Of a stretch of DNA of 64,000 nucleotides, positions 13,085 through 23,427 are shown piece by piece. Source of the stretch: Rhizophagus clarus (Eukaryota > Glomeromycota > Glomeromycetes > Glomerales > Glomeraceae); NCBI GenBank assembly GCA_015698045.1, contig BLAL01000162.1, positions 434,001 through 498,000 of the forward strand, written 5' to 3'. Position 1 is the stretch's first letter; every line of letters starts with the position of its first letter. Under the pieces are notes generated by a model that made no database searches, was not told the origin of the DNA, and worked only from the letters and a program-made list of their open reading frames with translations. Both the position numbers and the translations under genes were made by a program.

Positions 13085-14000
13085 TCTTAATCCTTCCCCT
13101 CTCGCTTACACTAACATATATTTCAAGTTTGGGTTTATCTAAAGAGCCTGGCAACCTAATAAAAAAAAAGCAATAGAAGAAACGTTAGTGTGTTTCTTCT
13201 AAATATTAAAAAAACTCCCGCCCACTTTCCATTAACATACTGCATACATTTCAAGTTTAGGTTCATCTAAAGAGTCTGGCAATCTAAAGAAAAAAAAAGA
13301 AATAGAAGAAACATTAGTATATTTCTTTTACATATTAAAAAAACTCCCACCCACTTTCTATTAACTTACTAACATGCATTTCAAGTCTGGGTGGGTTTAT
13401 CTAAAGAGTCTAGCAACCTAATGAAAAAAAAGAAATAGAAAAAATATTAGTGTGTTTCTTCTATATATTAAAAAAACTTCCACCCACTTTCCGTTAATTT
13501 ACTAATATGCATTCTAAGTCTGGGTTCATTTAAAAAGTCTGGCAACCTAAAAAAATAATAGAAATGTTAATACGTTTCTTCTATATATTAAAAAAAATTC
13601 ACTTCCCAATTCTTGCTAATCTACTTGCACACATTATTTCAAGTCTGGACTTTTTAAATCTAAAAAAAAGAAAGATTTAAAATGTTAGTAACATTATGTT
13701 AAATAATTATAAAAAAAAAAATTATTTTGATTACCTTTAAACATTAGAAGCCAGTCTGTCTTTACAAAAAAAGAAAAGAAAAAAATGTTAGTTAACATTC
13801 TTGTACTTGTATTAAAAACCCTCTCTTTTCTCATATTATCTCAAGGAGCCGTATGCTGAAAGATTTGTTCCTACAAATAAGAAAAGAGCAGAACATTAGT
13901 TAATGTTCTTATATTAAAAGAACTATTAATATAACACCTTCCTCTGTAACTTACTATTTCACAAATTTCAAATCCAGAGTCATACTTATAAAAAAAAATA
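13085..14000 (-). repeat. Intron-like tandem array, degenerate, minus orientation
   Basis: About seven to eight units of roughly 110-125 bp. Read on the minus strand, each has a T-rich tract ending in AG, a short segment beginning GTTGCCAGACT, then a donor-like GT, and a palindromic word related to AACGTTACTAACGTT. The same organisation is much cleaner in the arrays at 15690-16600 and 28190-28735. Spacing and exon-like words vary here and several splice-like sites are mutated. Confidence 0.65.
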
Positions 14001-14612
14001 AAAAAAATTTAACAGTATAATAAGACCGTTTGGATGAAAAAAAAATTTTTTTTTTAAAAAATAAAATGAATAATGGTTCAGAAACTGTTTTTAAAATTTT
14101 TTTTAAAAAAATAATAATAATATCAGTTTTGAAACTGATTAAAAAAGGAAAATAAAAATTTAATAGTTTAAAAAAAACTGTTTAACGAAAAAGAAAAAAA
14201 GATTACCAGATTTTTTTTTAATAAAAAATTTAGATTATCAATTAGTAGATCAGATCGATAAGTCATATATAATATTAATTTTGACTGTCACAATCATTAA
14301 CTATCTTGAAGGTCAAAATTAACCTGATATCATATTATGAGTAATCCAGGAATGCCATAATTAATTTGATAAGTTAATTTAATTATGGCATATTGACATT
14401 TTTAAAATTTAAAATCATAATTATTACGGCTTATTACATCTAGTATAATGGCGTAATTAAATCAATTATGCTGTGAAATATACTTATAACTTTAAAAAAT
14501 CTTTTTTTTCATATAAAATTATATATATTTTTACTGTTTAGATTGTATATTTATTTATACTTTTAAAAGAATCTTAAAAAATATTAGTTTTCTAACATAA
14601 ATTTTATATATA
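14001..14612. other. AT-rich spacer with a dispersed repeat
   Basis: No gene was seen. The segment near 14225-14270 (ATTTAGATTATC, then GATCAG and AAGTCATATA) resembles the first 90 bp of the window, so a short dispersed repeat is present in both places. Confidence 0.45.
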
Positions 14613-14810
14613 CAGTTATACCTCTATAAGTATACCCACTTTAGAACCATAGTAAAAAAATAGCAAAATGTGCATTTAGAGAGGAAGTGTATTTATAAAG
14701 GATAAAATATTAAGAACTCTTATAAGTTGGGACTAAAGCTTACTGTGCACTTAGAGAGAATTTATATATTATGTGCACTTATAGAAGATGCACTTATGGA
14801 GATGTGACTG
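14613..14810. mobile_element. pogo-like MITE
   Basis: A 198-bp element flanked by TA (14611-14612 and 14811-14812). The ends are CAGTTATACCTCTATAAGT and the inverse of CAGTCACATCTCCATAAGT. CAGT ends with TA duplications and the CCTCTATAAGTG-like inner word are typical of pogo/Tc1 non-autonomous derivatives. It has no ORF. Confidence 0.8.
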
Positions 14811-15689
14811 TATATGAAGAAAAAAAATAATTATAAAAATAAAAAATTGATATTAAAAACTTATAGATCATATAACAATCATCTATGAAATTACTTAATT
14901 TGTATAGGAATTATATATTAAAATTAATAGTTAATCATAAATTAAAATAACTCAATTATGGTTATATAAAATTCTTTTAATATGAAAATAATCTATATAT
15001 TCCATATGTAATGACTGATATAGTAAAATAAATATTTTATTATAATAATATTTACAGAAATACTAAGCTGCTTTATAACAAGCTATTATAATAGAATTTG
15101 AATATACTTTTGATCTTAGTATAATATAAGATGCACTAGTCAAAATCAATTCTATCAGGTACATATCGGGGACTTATATATCAGTGACTAATCGGATAAA
15201 TATCAGGTATTTTTACATATCGGGTACCTGATTTATTACACTTCAAAATATGCCTAATTACCAAGACCCCGATATCTAAACTATTGGTCACCGATATGTT
15301 ATTTAATATATATCGGGCACAATTCTATCTTACACATATCGGGTACCTGATATGTGATACAAATTTTAATACGTTAGATTTCATATTATATAACGTATTA
15401 AGAAATTTTTTAGAGTTTACTTTCTTTATAGATTTTTCTTTTTAGAAATTTTTAATTTGTTTAATATAGTTAAAAAATTTTTATTGTCTTATTTGTTGAA
15501 TGCATTATCAAGTTTATAAATTTTTTGTAAAGTGTTTAAAAGTATAATTATTATTGTTAATATTTTTATTTTATTACTTATTTTATTACAATAAATTAAT
15601 AAAAAAGTTACAGTCATTTATAATACAATTTTAAGAAAAGTTTGCTCAAACTTTTCTTAATCGTGATCACGTTAAGATCATGAGGAACA

Positions 15690-16600
15690 AGGGAAACTGC
15701 AACCTAAAATAAATAAAAGAAACGTTAAAACTGTTTCTTTAATATTCAAAAAATATCCCTCCTTCCCTCCTTACATTTCAAGTCCGGAGTCCAGCAATCT
15801 GAAAAAAATAAAGAAAGAAAATGTTAGTAATGTTTCTTTAACATTAAAAAAAAATCACCACCCTTTCCAACTTACATTCCCAAGTCCAGTTCATCCAAGA
15901 AGGCCGGCAACCTAAAAAAAATAAAGAAAGAAACATTAGTAACATTTCTTTAATATTAAAAAAAAAATCCCCCATCCTTTCTAACTTACATTCCCAAGTC
16001 TGGTTCGTCCAAGAAGGCCGGCAACCTAAAAAAAATAAAGAAAGAAATGTTAGTAACGTTTCTTTAATATTAAAAAAAAATCACCACCCTTTCTAACTTA
16101 CATTTCCTAAGTCTGGTTCGTCCAAGAACACAGGTCGAAATTAGTTAAATAGGGTATCAATAGGGTATCAATAGGTTATCAATCAGCTATCAATAGACTA
16201 CCCTATTGGTAGCCTATTGAACTTGCGCTATAATCCGTCACCAATCAAACAGGCTGATTGATAACCTATTGATAACCTATTGATACCCTATTGATACCCT
16301 ATTTAATAAAAATACCAATAGGATACTAATAGGTTATTAATAAGTTATCAATCAGCTATCAATCAGCCTATCTGATTGGTGACGGATTATGGCGCAAGTT
16401 CAATAGGGTAGCTTATTGATAGCTGATTGATAACCTATTGATACTCTATTAATACCCTATTTAAATAATTTCGACCTGTGGAAGGCTGGCAACCTAAAAA
16501 AAATAAAGAAACGTTAGTAACGTTTCTTTAATATTAAAAAAAAATTCCCCTACCCCTTCCAACTTACATTCCAAGTCTGGGAGTCCAGCAACCTAAAAAA
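15690..16600 (-). repeat. Intron-like tandem array inside CACTA copy 1
   Basis: Corresponds to 28190-28735 in copy 2. On the minus strand each unit has a short exon-like piece (GTTGCCGGCCTTCTTGGA...), GTAAGTTGGAAAGG, a T run, a palindrome with TTACTAACG, another T run and AG. One unit is interrupted by a 352-bp MITE. Confidence 0.8.
16129..16480. mobile_element. Foldback MITE inserted in CACTA copy 1
   Basis: A 352-bp element with ends CACAGGTCGAAATTA and its inverse, flanked by GAA on both sides (16126-16128 and 16481-16483). The CACTA copy at 28.6 kb has the empty site with a single GAA. The interior is an imperfect palindrome made of repeats like GGGTATCAATAGG and TATCAATCAGC. CAC ends with a 3-bp duplication resemble small CACTA-type derivatives. 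Confidence 0.9.
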
Positions 16601-17301
16601 AAATAAAAAAAAAATCATGGTTTAGAAAACCGTAAAAATAGATTGATCATGATAATTAATGATCGTCAAATTAAATTAAAATGCCGAAACTATTGCATGT
16701 AAATGCCAAAAAGTTTTGGCAGTTTAGCAAAAATGAGTTTGATCACGTATTTTGAAAATGTGAAAGATTATTTCAAGATTTTATATTGTAAATTGATAGA
16801 TTAGTTCTCTCAATTTGATCCATGGAAAGATTTTAGTAACATTTTGGAAGAATCAGCGGTATTAGATCTGTCACGCCTAAATGTACCTTTTTTAAAAATT
16901 TATTGGAAACATTTCATCATTACAATATATTATATAATATATGATGACAGATTGTTTATTTAATTAATACTTTAATAAAAAAAAATGAATGTTTATTGAA
17001 TAAAAGCAATTTATTATAATAAGCTTTAATTACTTATAATTGAAGTCGAATTTTTTAATTTCAGTTGAATATAAGCTGATATTAAATCAAATTATAAAAT
17101 AGTAAAAATATTAAAATAATAATTAGATGACTATATAAAATATATATATATTTAATAAAAAATAATAATAATAAAAAATAATAAAAAATAAAAAATAATA
17201 ATAAAAATAATAAAAATATAAAAATATAAATAAAAAATAAAAATAAAAATAAAATATAAAAAATACAAAATAAAAAAAAAATAAAAATAAAAAAATATAA
17301 T

Positions 17302-17910
17302 TTACGGATTCTGAGGCTGCCGATGCGCAGTATTTCTATGCCGCCTACGACTGTGGTGGTTCCCTAAGAAATATATATAAATTTAGAACTTAAATAACTT
17401 AAATATAAATTAAAAAAATTCTTAATAATTACCAGATCTGTCCTAAAACCTTGTGCGGAACTGCCTATAATATCTTTCTCCTTCCTGGGACCACCTTCCA
17501 TTTCGCGCACCATTCCTCCATTCACAGAAATTCTAAAAATGTTAATACTATTAATTTTTTATTTTTTTTTATTTTTTTTTTTTATAATTTATTATTATTT
17601 TACTAACATTAAAATTCCTGATCAAGTTTTTCCACTTTCTTTCTACCTGTTGGCCAGTGAACCTCACGCGGAACTGTCTCCGAATTCTTCAAGCTAGGCT
17701 CTCTCAGAATTTGGAGCGGTCCCTCCCAGGTATGTCATGGTAGTAGTTGTTCCTTCTCCTTTACATTATTTATTTAATTTTTAGATCAGGAAACGTAAGA
17801 GAAAAAAAAACTAGAATATGATCAAAGTTATTTATTAGTTTTTATTTAATTTTTTACCTCCTATATCTTATTAAATATTCAGTTATTGCATCAGTCCAAT
17901 TTGCAGGCAT
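17302..17910 (-). pseudogene. Myb/SANT-like gene of CACTA copy 1, broken
   Basis: Aligns exon by exon with the intact gene at 29437-30032. The start MPANWTDAITEYLI at 17910, the donor after RYR and the C-terminal exon are all present. Exon 2 has TGA at 17704-17706 where copy 2 has TGG, and TGA at 17689-17691 where copy 2 has CGA. Exon 3 has TAG at 17443-17445 where copy 2 has TGG. All three are C:G to T:A changes and the aligned exons show no coding indel, so decay was by point mutation. Confidence 0.8.
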
Positions 17911-19550
17911 TTTAAGAAAAAGAATATATAATAATGAAAAATAACGGCAACAAATTTTAAGAAAAAGAATATATAATAAAAATAACGTCAACAAATTTAT
18001 TGTAAGAAAAAAAAAAAGATGAAACCTCTTTTTATAAACAATTTTTTATCACCTTGTATTATTATATTAATTACCCTTCAAGAACATTTACGTAAATTGT
18101 TCTAATTTATCAAATATGTCATGATTGTTATGATTCGTCTTCTTTATATTAATTATAATACAGATACGGATCTACAATACAATCAATCACAATAAACAAG
18201 TTAAATTCGACCTAAAGTCAATTGTTATGATCATGATTCCAAAATATCAAGATAAAGGTCTTCTTTTTAATTATATATCAAATCTAAAAAAGGTAAAATC
18301 TAATAATACAGATACATAAATAAATAGTGTTTTTTATTTTGGTTTATAATAAGCTTTTGCCAATTATAGACTACAAATAAAACAATTACAGATCTACAAT
18401 ACATTACACAAAGATCTTGAGCGAACGAGTTAAACTCGAGTTGAACTTGAGTTCAACTCGAGTTCAAAGCGAATAATTTAAATTCAAAATAAAATATCCA
18501 AGATTAACAAAAAAGTTGGTAACGTTATAATGAAATTGGTAGTAAAACTTAATTTAATCATCTTTAATTAGGTATAAAAATTCTGATAAATTTAATAAAA
18601 TCAGTAATTTTTTAATAATTTTATCAACTCAAGTTGAGCATGAATAGTGAATAATCAAGTTTGTGCTTCGCTAATATTGATTTGTGCATTCGATAGGTGA
18701 CTGATTTTGTGGCTGATGTGGCTGAATATAATATTACCCAAATAACCAATAAAAATTGATAATTTTGTTGATCATGTGATTGCACGATCACGATTTAATT
18801 ATTTATTTATCGTTTTTTTTTTCAAAACTTTTTTTTCTCTCTCTCAAATTTTTACTTTATTGTTTTTAAAGATAAAGGTATATTTTTTGTTGAAATTTCT
18901 TTTCCCATTATTATGTTATTCTTAACACTCTTATTAATATATTTTTCCAATGTATTTCTTCTCACTAACATCCTAAACAATGTTCTACTATCGAGTTTTT
19001 TACTTTATTGGTTTTTCTAAAAAATAAATACAAAGGTACATTTTTTGTTGAAATTTCTTTTTTCATCCTGTTAACACTCTTACTAATATTTTTTTCTAAT
19101 GTGTTTCACATTAACACTAATATTAATACTTATACTTTATATTTTTTTTTATTGATGTTCCTTTTCTACTTCTACTAACTTTCATACTAACATTAATACT
19201 AACACTTTCTAATGTAAAAATTTTTTTATTAACGTTCCTTTTCTTTTGCTAACACTTCTACTAATATTCATACTAACACTTTTATTACTAACATTTTACT
19301 TTCTTTCAAATTAAATAGATATAATGAAATGAAAATAAGCAAACAAGTGAACATTAATTGTAAATTTGTGTAAAGAGTAGTGAATTTTTTTTATAATATT
19401 TTTTGTATAATATTTTTTTTTATTATCGATTGAAAATATAAATAAAACTTTCAGTAATTACAATTAAATGAATTAAATTACTTTTAAATTACAATTGTAT
19501 TTAAATTATAAATCTACTACTATTAATGCCCCCACAAATGCTATACTTTT
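17911..19550. other. Non-coding right half of CACTA copy 1
   Basis: No coding frame was seen. At 18410-18475 there are overlapping GAGTTGAACTCGAGTTCAACT-like palindromes. From 18890 to 19300 the plus strand is T-rich with many TACTAAC/CTAACA words and GTTCCTTTTCT blocks, a degenerate relative of the intron-like arrays. The matching part of copy 2 is longer by a local duplication (about 30850-31260). Confidence 0.5.
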
Positions 19551-20099
19551 CGGCTATCCGATATGTGTGAAAATTATGAAATTATGCTTATATTTCAAAT
19601 ACAAATAGGATACATATCGGGTATATATAGGATACTTATTAGCACTATCTGATAAGTGTATAATATCTGTCTGATATTTTTTTAAAATATATCGGGTACC
19701 CAATAAATCTATGATATGTAACCGATATTTAACTACCCAATATGTATGAGAAATGTACCTGATATGTATGTTATATGTCACCGATTTTTTGCATCTGACG
19801 GGTACATATTGGGTACCCGATATGTGTAGTATTATTAAATAGCATACACATATTTCACACATATCAGGTACATATCAGGTAGCCGATATGTATCCGATAT
19901 GTACCCGATAGCATCAATTTTGACCAGTGTTTGTCAACCAACAAAAATGCGAAAAAAAATTAAAATCTTTAGATTCATTTTGCATAAAATAAAATGTTAT
20001 CACTTATTTTTTTTTCCAAATTTAATAAATAAAATATGTTCATTAAGCTATTTTGGGTATACACGCCTAAAAGAATTACCATTAAGAAATATTTTTGCC

Positions 20100-20271
20100 G
20101 CAAAATGTATCATCAAATGATAATGATATTATCATTTAAAAATGACACATGTCATTTCGTCACTTGTCATTTGTAAATGACATTTATTTTAAATGATACA
20201 AATTCTTATATCATTTTGATATCATTTGGGATCATTTAAAAATTAGCCAAATGACATTGTCATTTGCCATC
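20100..20271. repeat. ATGATATCATTT / TGACAATGTCATT subterminal-like repeats
   Basis: Short inverted words such as AATGATAATGATATTATCATT and CAAATGACATTGTCATTTG are packed into about 170 bp. They abut the broken end of the Tnp2 fragment. Likely the end of another transposon, whose insertion or junction truncated the transposase. Confidence 0.45.
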
Positions 20272-21292
20272 ACTGACGTGATGATATCTTGATATTTTTT
20301 GTAGATCTTGATTAAAATCAGTTAATAAATTATAAGATACTGAACAAGTGTGACAGCCCTTCATGGCATTATGTTTTAATATCCCAGCCATATTATTTTC
20401 TTAGGGCAAATCAGCAGTTACAACATCCAAACCAGCTATCACCCAAGCATCTTGGCCATTTACTTTCATTAATTTTCCTTGTTCAAATTCTTTCATTTCA
20501 GAAATAAATGGCTGAATAAACTCATTAAAATTGCCACTGAATAGGACAAATCCAAGAACAAAATGGTTTTTAAGCAATTTTCTTTCATAAGAGGGCATAT
20601 TTTTGAATTGCAAGTATATGCCTCCTAATGAATGATATACATTTCTATATGTACCAAAATCATCATAATACAAATCAATAAACAATTTATACACTGGCAA
20701 AGATGATGGTAGTAATCTTAATGTGATATAGTCAGAAGGATGTTGATATAAAAATATTACATCACGAATATGCCAACGGCTTTGGTATCTATATATTATC
20801 TTGGTAATTTGTAATGCGGTTTCAGGAACATATTGATGCTGGTATACTATCATTACATTAGCTTTTTCAAGAACTTAGGAAATTGCAATCATTTGATATG
20901 CCTCATTCTTCAGCCATACTTCACCAGTGATAGAACGTTCTTGCTTAACTCTTCCTTTAAAAATTTCAGGTAAACTATTATAACTTACAACTTCCTGAAT
21001 TCTCAGCCGATATTTATTATTGGCATTTTTTAAAATTGCCCTCAACCTGCCAAGTTGCCGCTCATTATTATAATGATAATAAATAAACTCACCAGATTTA
21101 TATATCACTATCATATTATAAACAAAATAATTAATATGATGGTAACAATACAGGAAATTGATAATATGATTATAAATACCTTCTAATATTTTTATTTGAT
21201 CATCACCAAAAAGTGATGATTCTTCCCACAATGTACTGTGCCAATATTCTGATTTTGTTTCAGAATCAATTCCAGGATCAAAGTACATGCAC
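20272..21292 (-). pseudogene. Tnp2-type transposase fragment
   Basis: Minus-strand coding segment closely related to the gene at 39751-43322. It starts at an acceptor (CTTAG) near 21292, has an intron at 21108-21179 (GTATTT...ATAG), and runs through conserved YYDDFGTYRNVYHSLGG, KNHFVLGF, GQDAWVIAGL and VTADLP motifs to KGCHTC near 20330. It ends abruptly at 20272, in a codon block matching RYHHITD of the other copy. Two in-frame TAA stops (20875 and 20401) both replace CAA of the paralogue. CACTA transposases of this family (Tnp2) cut and paste elements; this fragment cannot. Confidence 0.85.
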
Positions 21293-21299
21293 CTAAGTA

Positions 21300-21770
21300 T
21301 TGAGCTTTACAGAAACCTTGAAAATATGAGCGATGTTGAATTGATACGGGTACGATATAAATTTCATGTTATAATGGTATCAATTTCTGTGATGATATTG
21401 TTATAATGTTGATTTGATATCGTTACTTCATCACCATAATTTATCGCGAAAATATCGTGACGATATCTATTCAAAAGAATATCAAATCGGCACAGCCTTG
21501 ATATCATTACGATGTTGGTAATTTCAAAAAAAAGGATGATATATTTGCGATATTGATTTGATATCGTCACTTCATCCCACAATTTATCGCCGAGATATCG
21601 TGACAACATTTATTTAAAAAAATATCTGATCGGTATAGTCTTGATATTGTTACGATATTGGTAATTTCAGGAATAAAAAAAGATGTATTTACGATATTGA
21701 TTTGATATCGTCACTTCATTGCCGCAACTCATTTGTGGTATCGCAACTCATCTGCAATACCGCAAATATT
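21300..21770. repeat. Subterminal-type repeats ATATCGTGACGATAT
   Basis: Repeated blocks of about 140 bp with the words TTGATTTGATATCGT, CACTTCAT and TATCGTGACGATAT. Similar words recur at 43570-43610, 45060-45480 and 62170-62700, always beside Tnp2 coding pieces, so they are probably subterminal binding repeats of that transposon family. The sequence CTTTACAGAAACCTT at 21304 recurs in inverted form at about 33370 and 62715. Confidence 0.5.
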
Positions 21771-21903
21771 AAACTTTTTTTTTTTTTTACAACTTTTATA
21801 TGTATAACGTGCTGCCATATTATTAAAATAAAATTCTGATATTTTTATACGATTAAGCAAGATTACATAAAAATATACTATGGACTTTGACTACTTCCGT
21901 ATG

Positions 21904-22020
21904 TCACCGCCACAGAGGTTGTTGAGATTGCGGTTGCAAAGGCTTCCAAATTTTAATAAGAGAATTCTTTTTACGAATTTCTTGTTCTTGTATAGGTTTA
22001 TTACGATATTGAGAAGACAT
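21904..22020 (-). pseudogene. Truncated duplicate of the Gln/Pro-rich gene, first exon
   Basis: A 38-codon frame beginning MSSQYRNK, then EQEIRKKNSLIK and QPQSQQP, ending at TGA 21904. It is the counterpart of the start of the gene at 25282 (MSSQDLDK, EQGIRKKGSLIK, QPQYQQP). The upstream 5' DNA is also shared: a TTGATCTTACCACATCATGA block occurs near 22137 and near 25364. The rest of the gene is missing, so this is a partial segmental duplication. Confidence 0.65.
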
Positions 22021-23190
22021 TTTTAAAACTTGTTTGATGATGATTCTACAGGTTAAAATGTGAGTCAAAAATTTTTTTTTCTTCTCATTTTTTTTTATTA
22101 TTATAAATCAATTCTTTCATTCCTTATTTTTGCATTGATCTTACCACATCATGATCGAGTATGATTAATATGGTGGTCAATTTCGAAAGAAAAAATATAT
22201 TTTTTTTGATATACTTTGATGTATTTTCCATATGATTTTAGATATTGAGAATTTGGTAAGAGAAGAGTTTTTTTAATTACTACTTTAACGAAATGTACTA
22301 ACACTTGTTCTTTTTTTTAGACAGGTTCAAAGCATGGGATTTCAACTGGAGATCAGGGGTGTAGATTTCGGTGGGTATTTTATAACATTTTTTTTTTTAA
22401 ATCTTTTTTTTTTAATGTACTATTACTAACAGTTCGTTTCTTTGGAATTTTTCTATTTTGTAAATTATACTAGTAGTTTATGTATTATTATTTAGCCGTA
22501 TAATAAAATAATTTATTGGCATTTTAAAATATATTAATCATGTTCTGTCAATCTTTACAAAATTGTGAAAATTATCATAAAATGGTTTTAAATACATTGT
22601 CAGGATGACATATTTTATGATGTTCTGGTAAGCATCAGAAATGGGTTCTAATGTGGTTTTCAAAATGATTTTTTATTATGTAAAATGTCTTTACAACCAT
22701 ATTAAAATTCGAATTTTAAGTACATTTATGATATCATAAAAGTATCATACGATATCTTGAAAAAATTGCCTTGTCCAGTAAAAGTAGTCTCATTTTATTT
22801 ACGAATGTATATTTTAATATACAGTATTTGAAATGTATTAGAGACATTATTCTATTCAATACATTTACTAAATTTTATCGACATGGTTAATAAATTTTTA
22901 AAATCGGAACGACTTTAATAATAATTCGTGATGATTTATCAGTAAATTGATCCACGATCGGTAGACGATTATTTGCATGATATGTTTACTATTCGGACAC
23001 AATTCAATACATTTCAGCAAAGAATAAATTATATATATATTAAGCAAAATTATTGATATGAACTTTATTTATGATTAAAAGTGTTAATAATAAAAGTATT
23101 AATAATGTAAATGTTAAGTATAATTACTAAATTATAGCTCTTCTATGCTAAATATTTACTATAAACTATTGATCGAATAAAAAAATCAAA
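22021..23190. other. AT-rich spacer with one intron-like segment
   Basis: Mostly non-coding. On the plus strand a splice-like unit is present: donor GTAAGAG near 22258, TACTAAC near 22295, T run, then AG at 22319-22320. It is followed by about 50 bp of balanced sequence and a second GT. The flanking exon-like pieces are too short to assign to a gene. Confidence 0.3.
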
Positions 23191-23193
23191 GCG

Positions 23194-23364
23194 CTATAAC
23201 ATTATAAGACCATCAAGTTTCCACGAATATTTATTTTCTATCCCTTTTGTTCTTAGAGTATTAAAAATCTTCCAGAACCTTAAAGTATTATCGTCACCAC
23301 CAGCTCCAGCTACAATGTCCTCTCCATTTGGAGAAATATAAAAATAAAGGACGTGATAAAAATG
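23194..23364 (-). pseudogene. Cdc20/Cdh1-type WD40 C-terminal fragment
   Basis: A minus-strand open stretch with HVLYFYISPNGED, VAGAGG and NTLRFWKIF, ending at TAG 23194. This matches the last WD40 blade of APC/C activators of the Cdc20/Cdh1 family (consensus RVLYLxxSPDG, TGAGDETLRFW). Only this blade is present and the tail after it lacks the usual Ile-Arg end. It is an exon-sized relic next to an unrelated gene, possibly carried by a transposon. Confidence 0.7.
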
Positions 23365-23427
23365 TAAAATGATACATAATAAAAATATATTATATAAAAT
23401 TTATAATAACGCTTCTCACTAGCCTCC

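Larger units (their letters stand above)
15134..19929. mobile_element. CACTA-like element, copy 1 (decayed)
   Basis: The left end reads CACTAGTCAAAATC and the right end is the inverse of CACTGGTCAAAATTG. Both ends carry arrays of the subterminal motif TATCGGGTACCCGATATGT. Nearly the whole length aligns with the copy at 27627-32364. CACTA/CACTG ends plus dense subterminal repeats fit the CMC/EnSpm superfamily. No target duplication is evident (flanks ATG and TTT). Inside are an intron-like array, an inserted foldback MITE and a broken Myb/SANT-like gene. No transposase was seen, so it would be non-autonomous. Confidence 0.85.

Noticed and set aside
13085..16600. CRISPR-like repeat array
   Set aside because: Units are eukaryotic, AT-rich, variable in length and carry splice-like words. 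There is no uniform repeat-spacer pattern and no cas gene.
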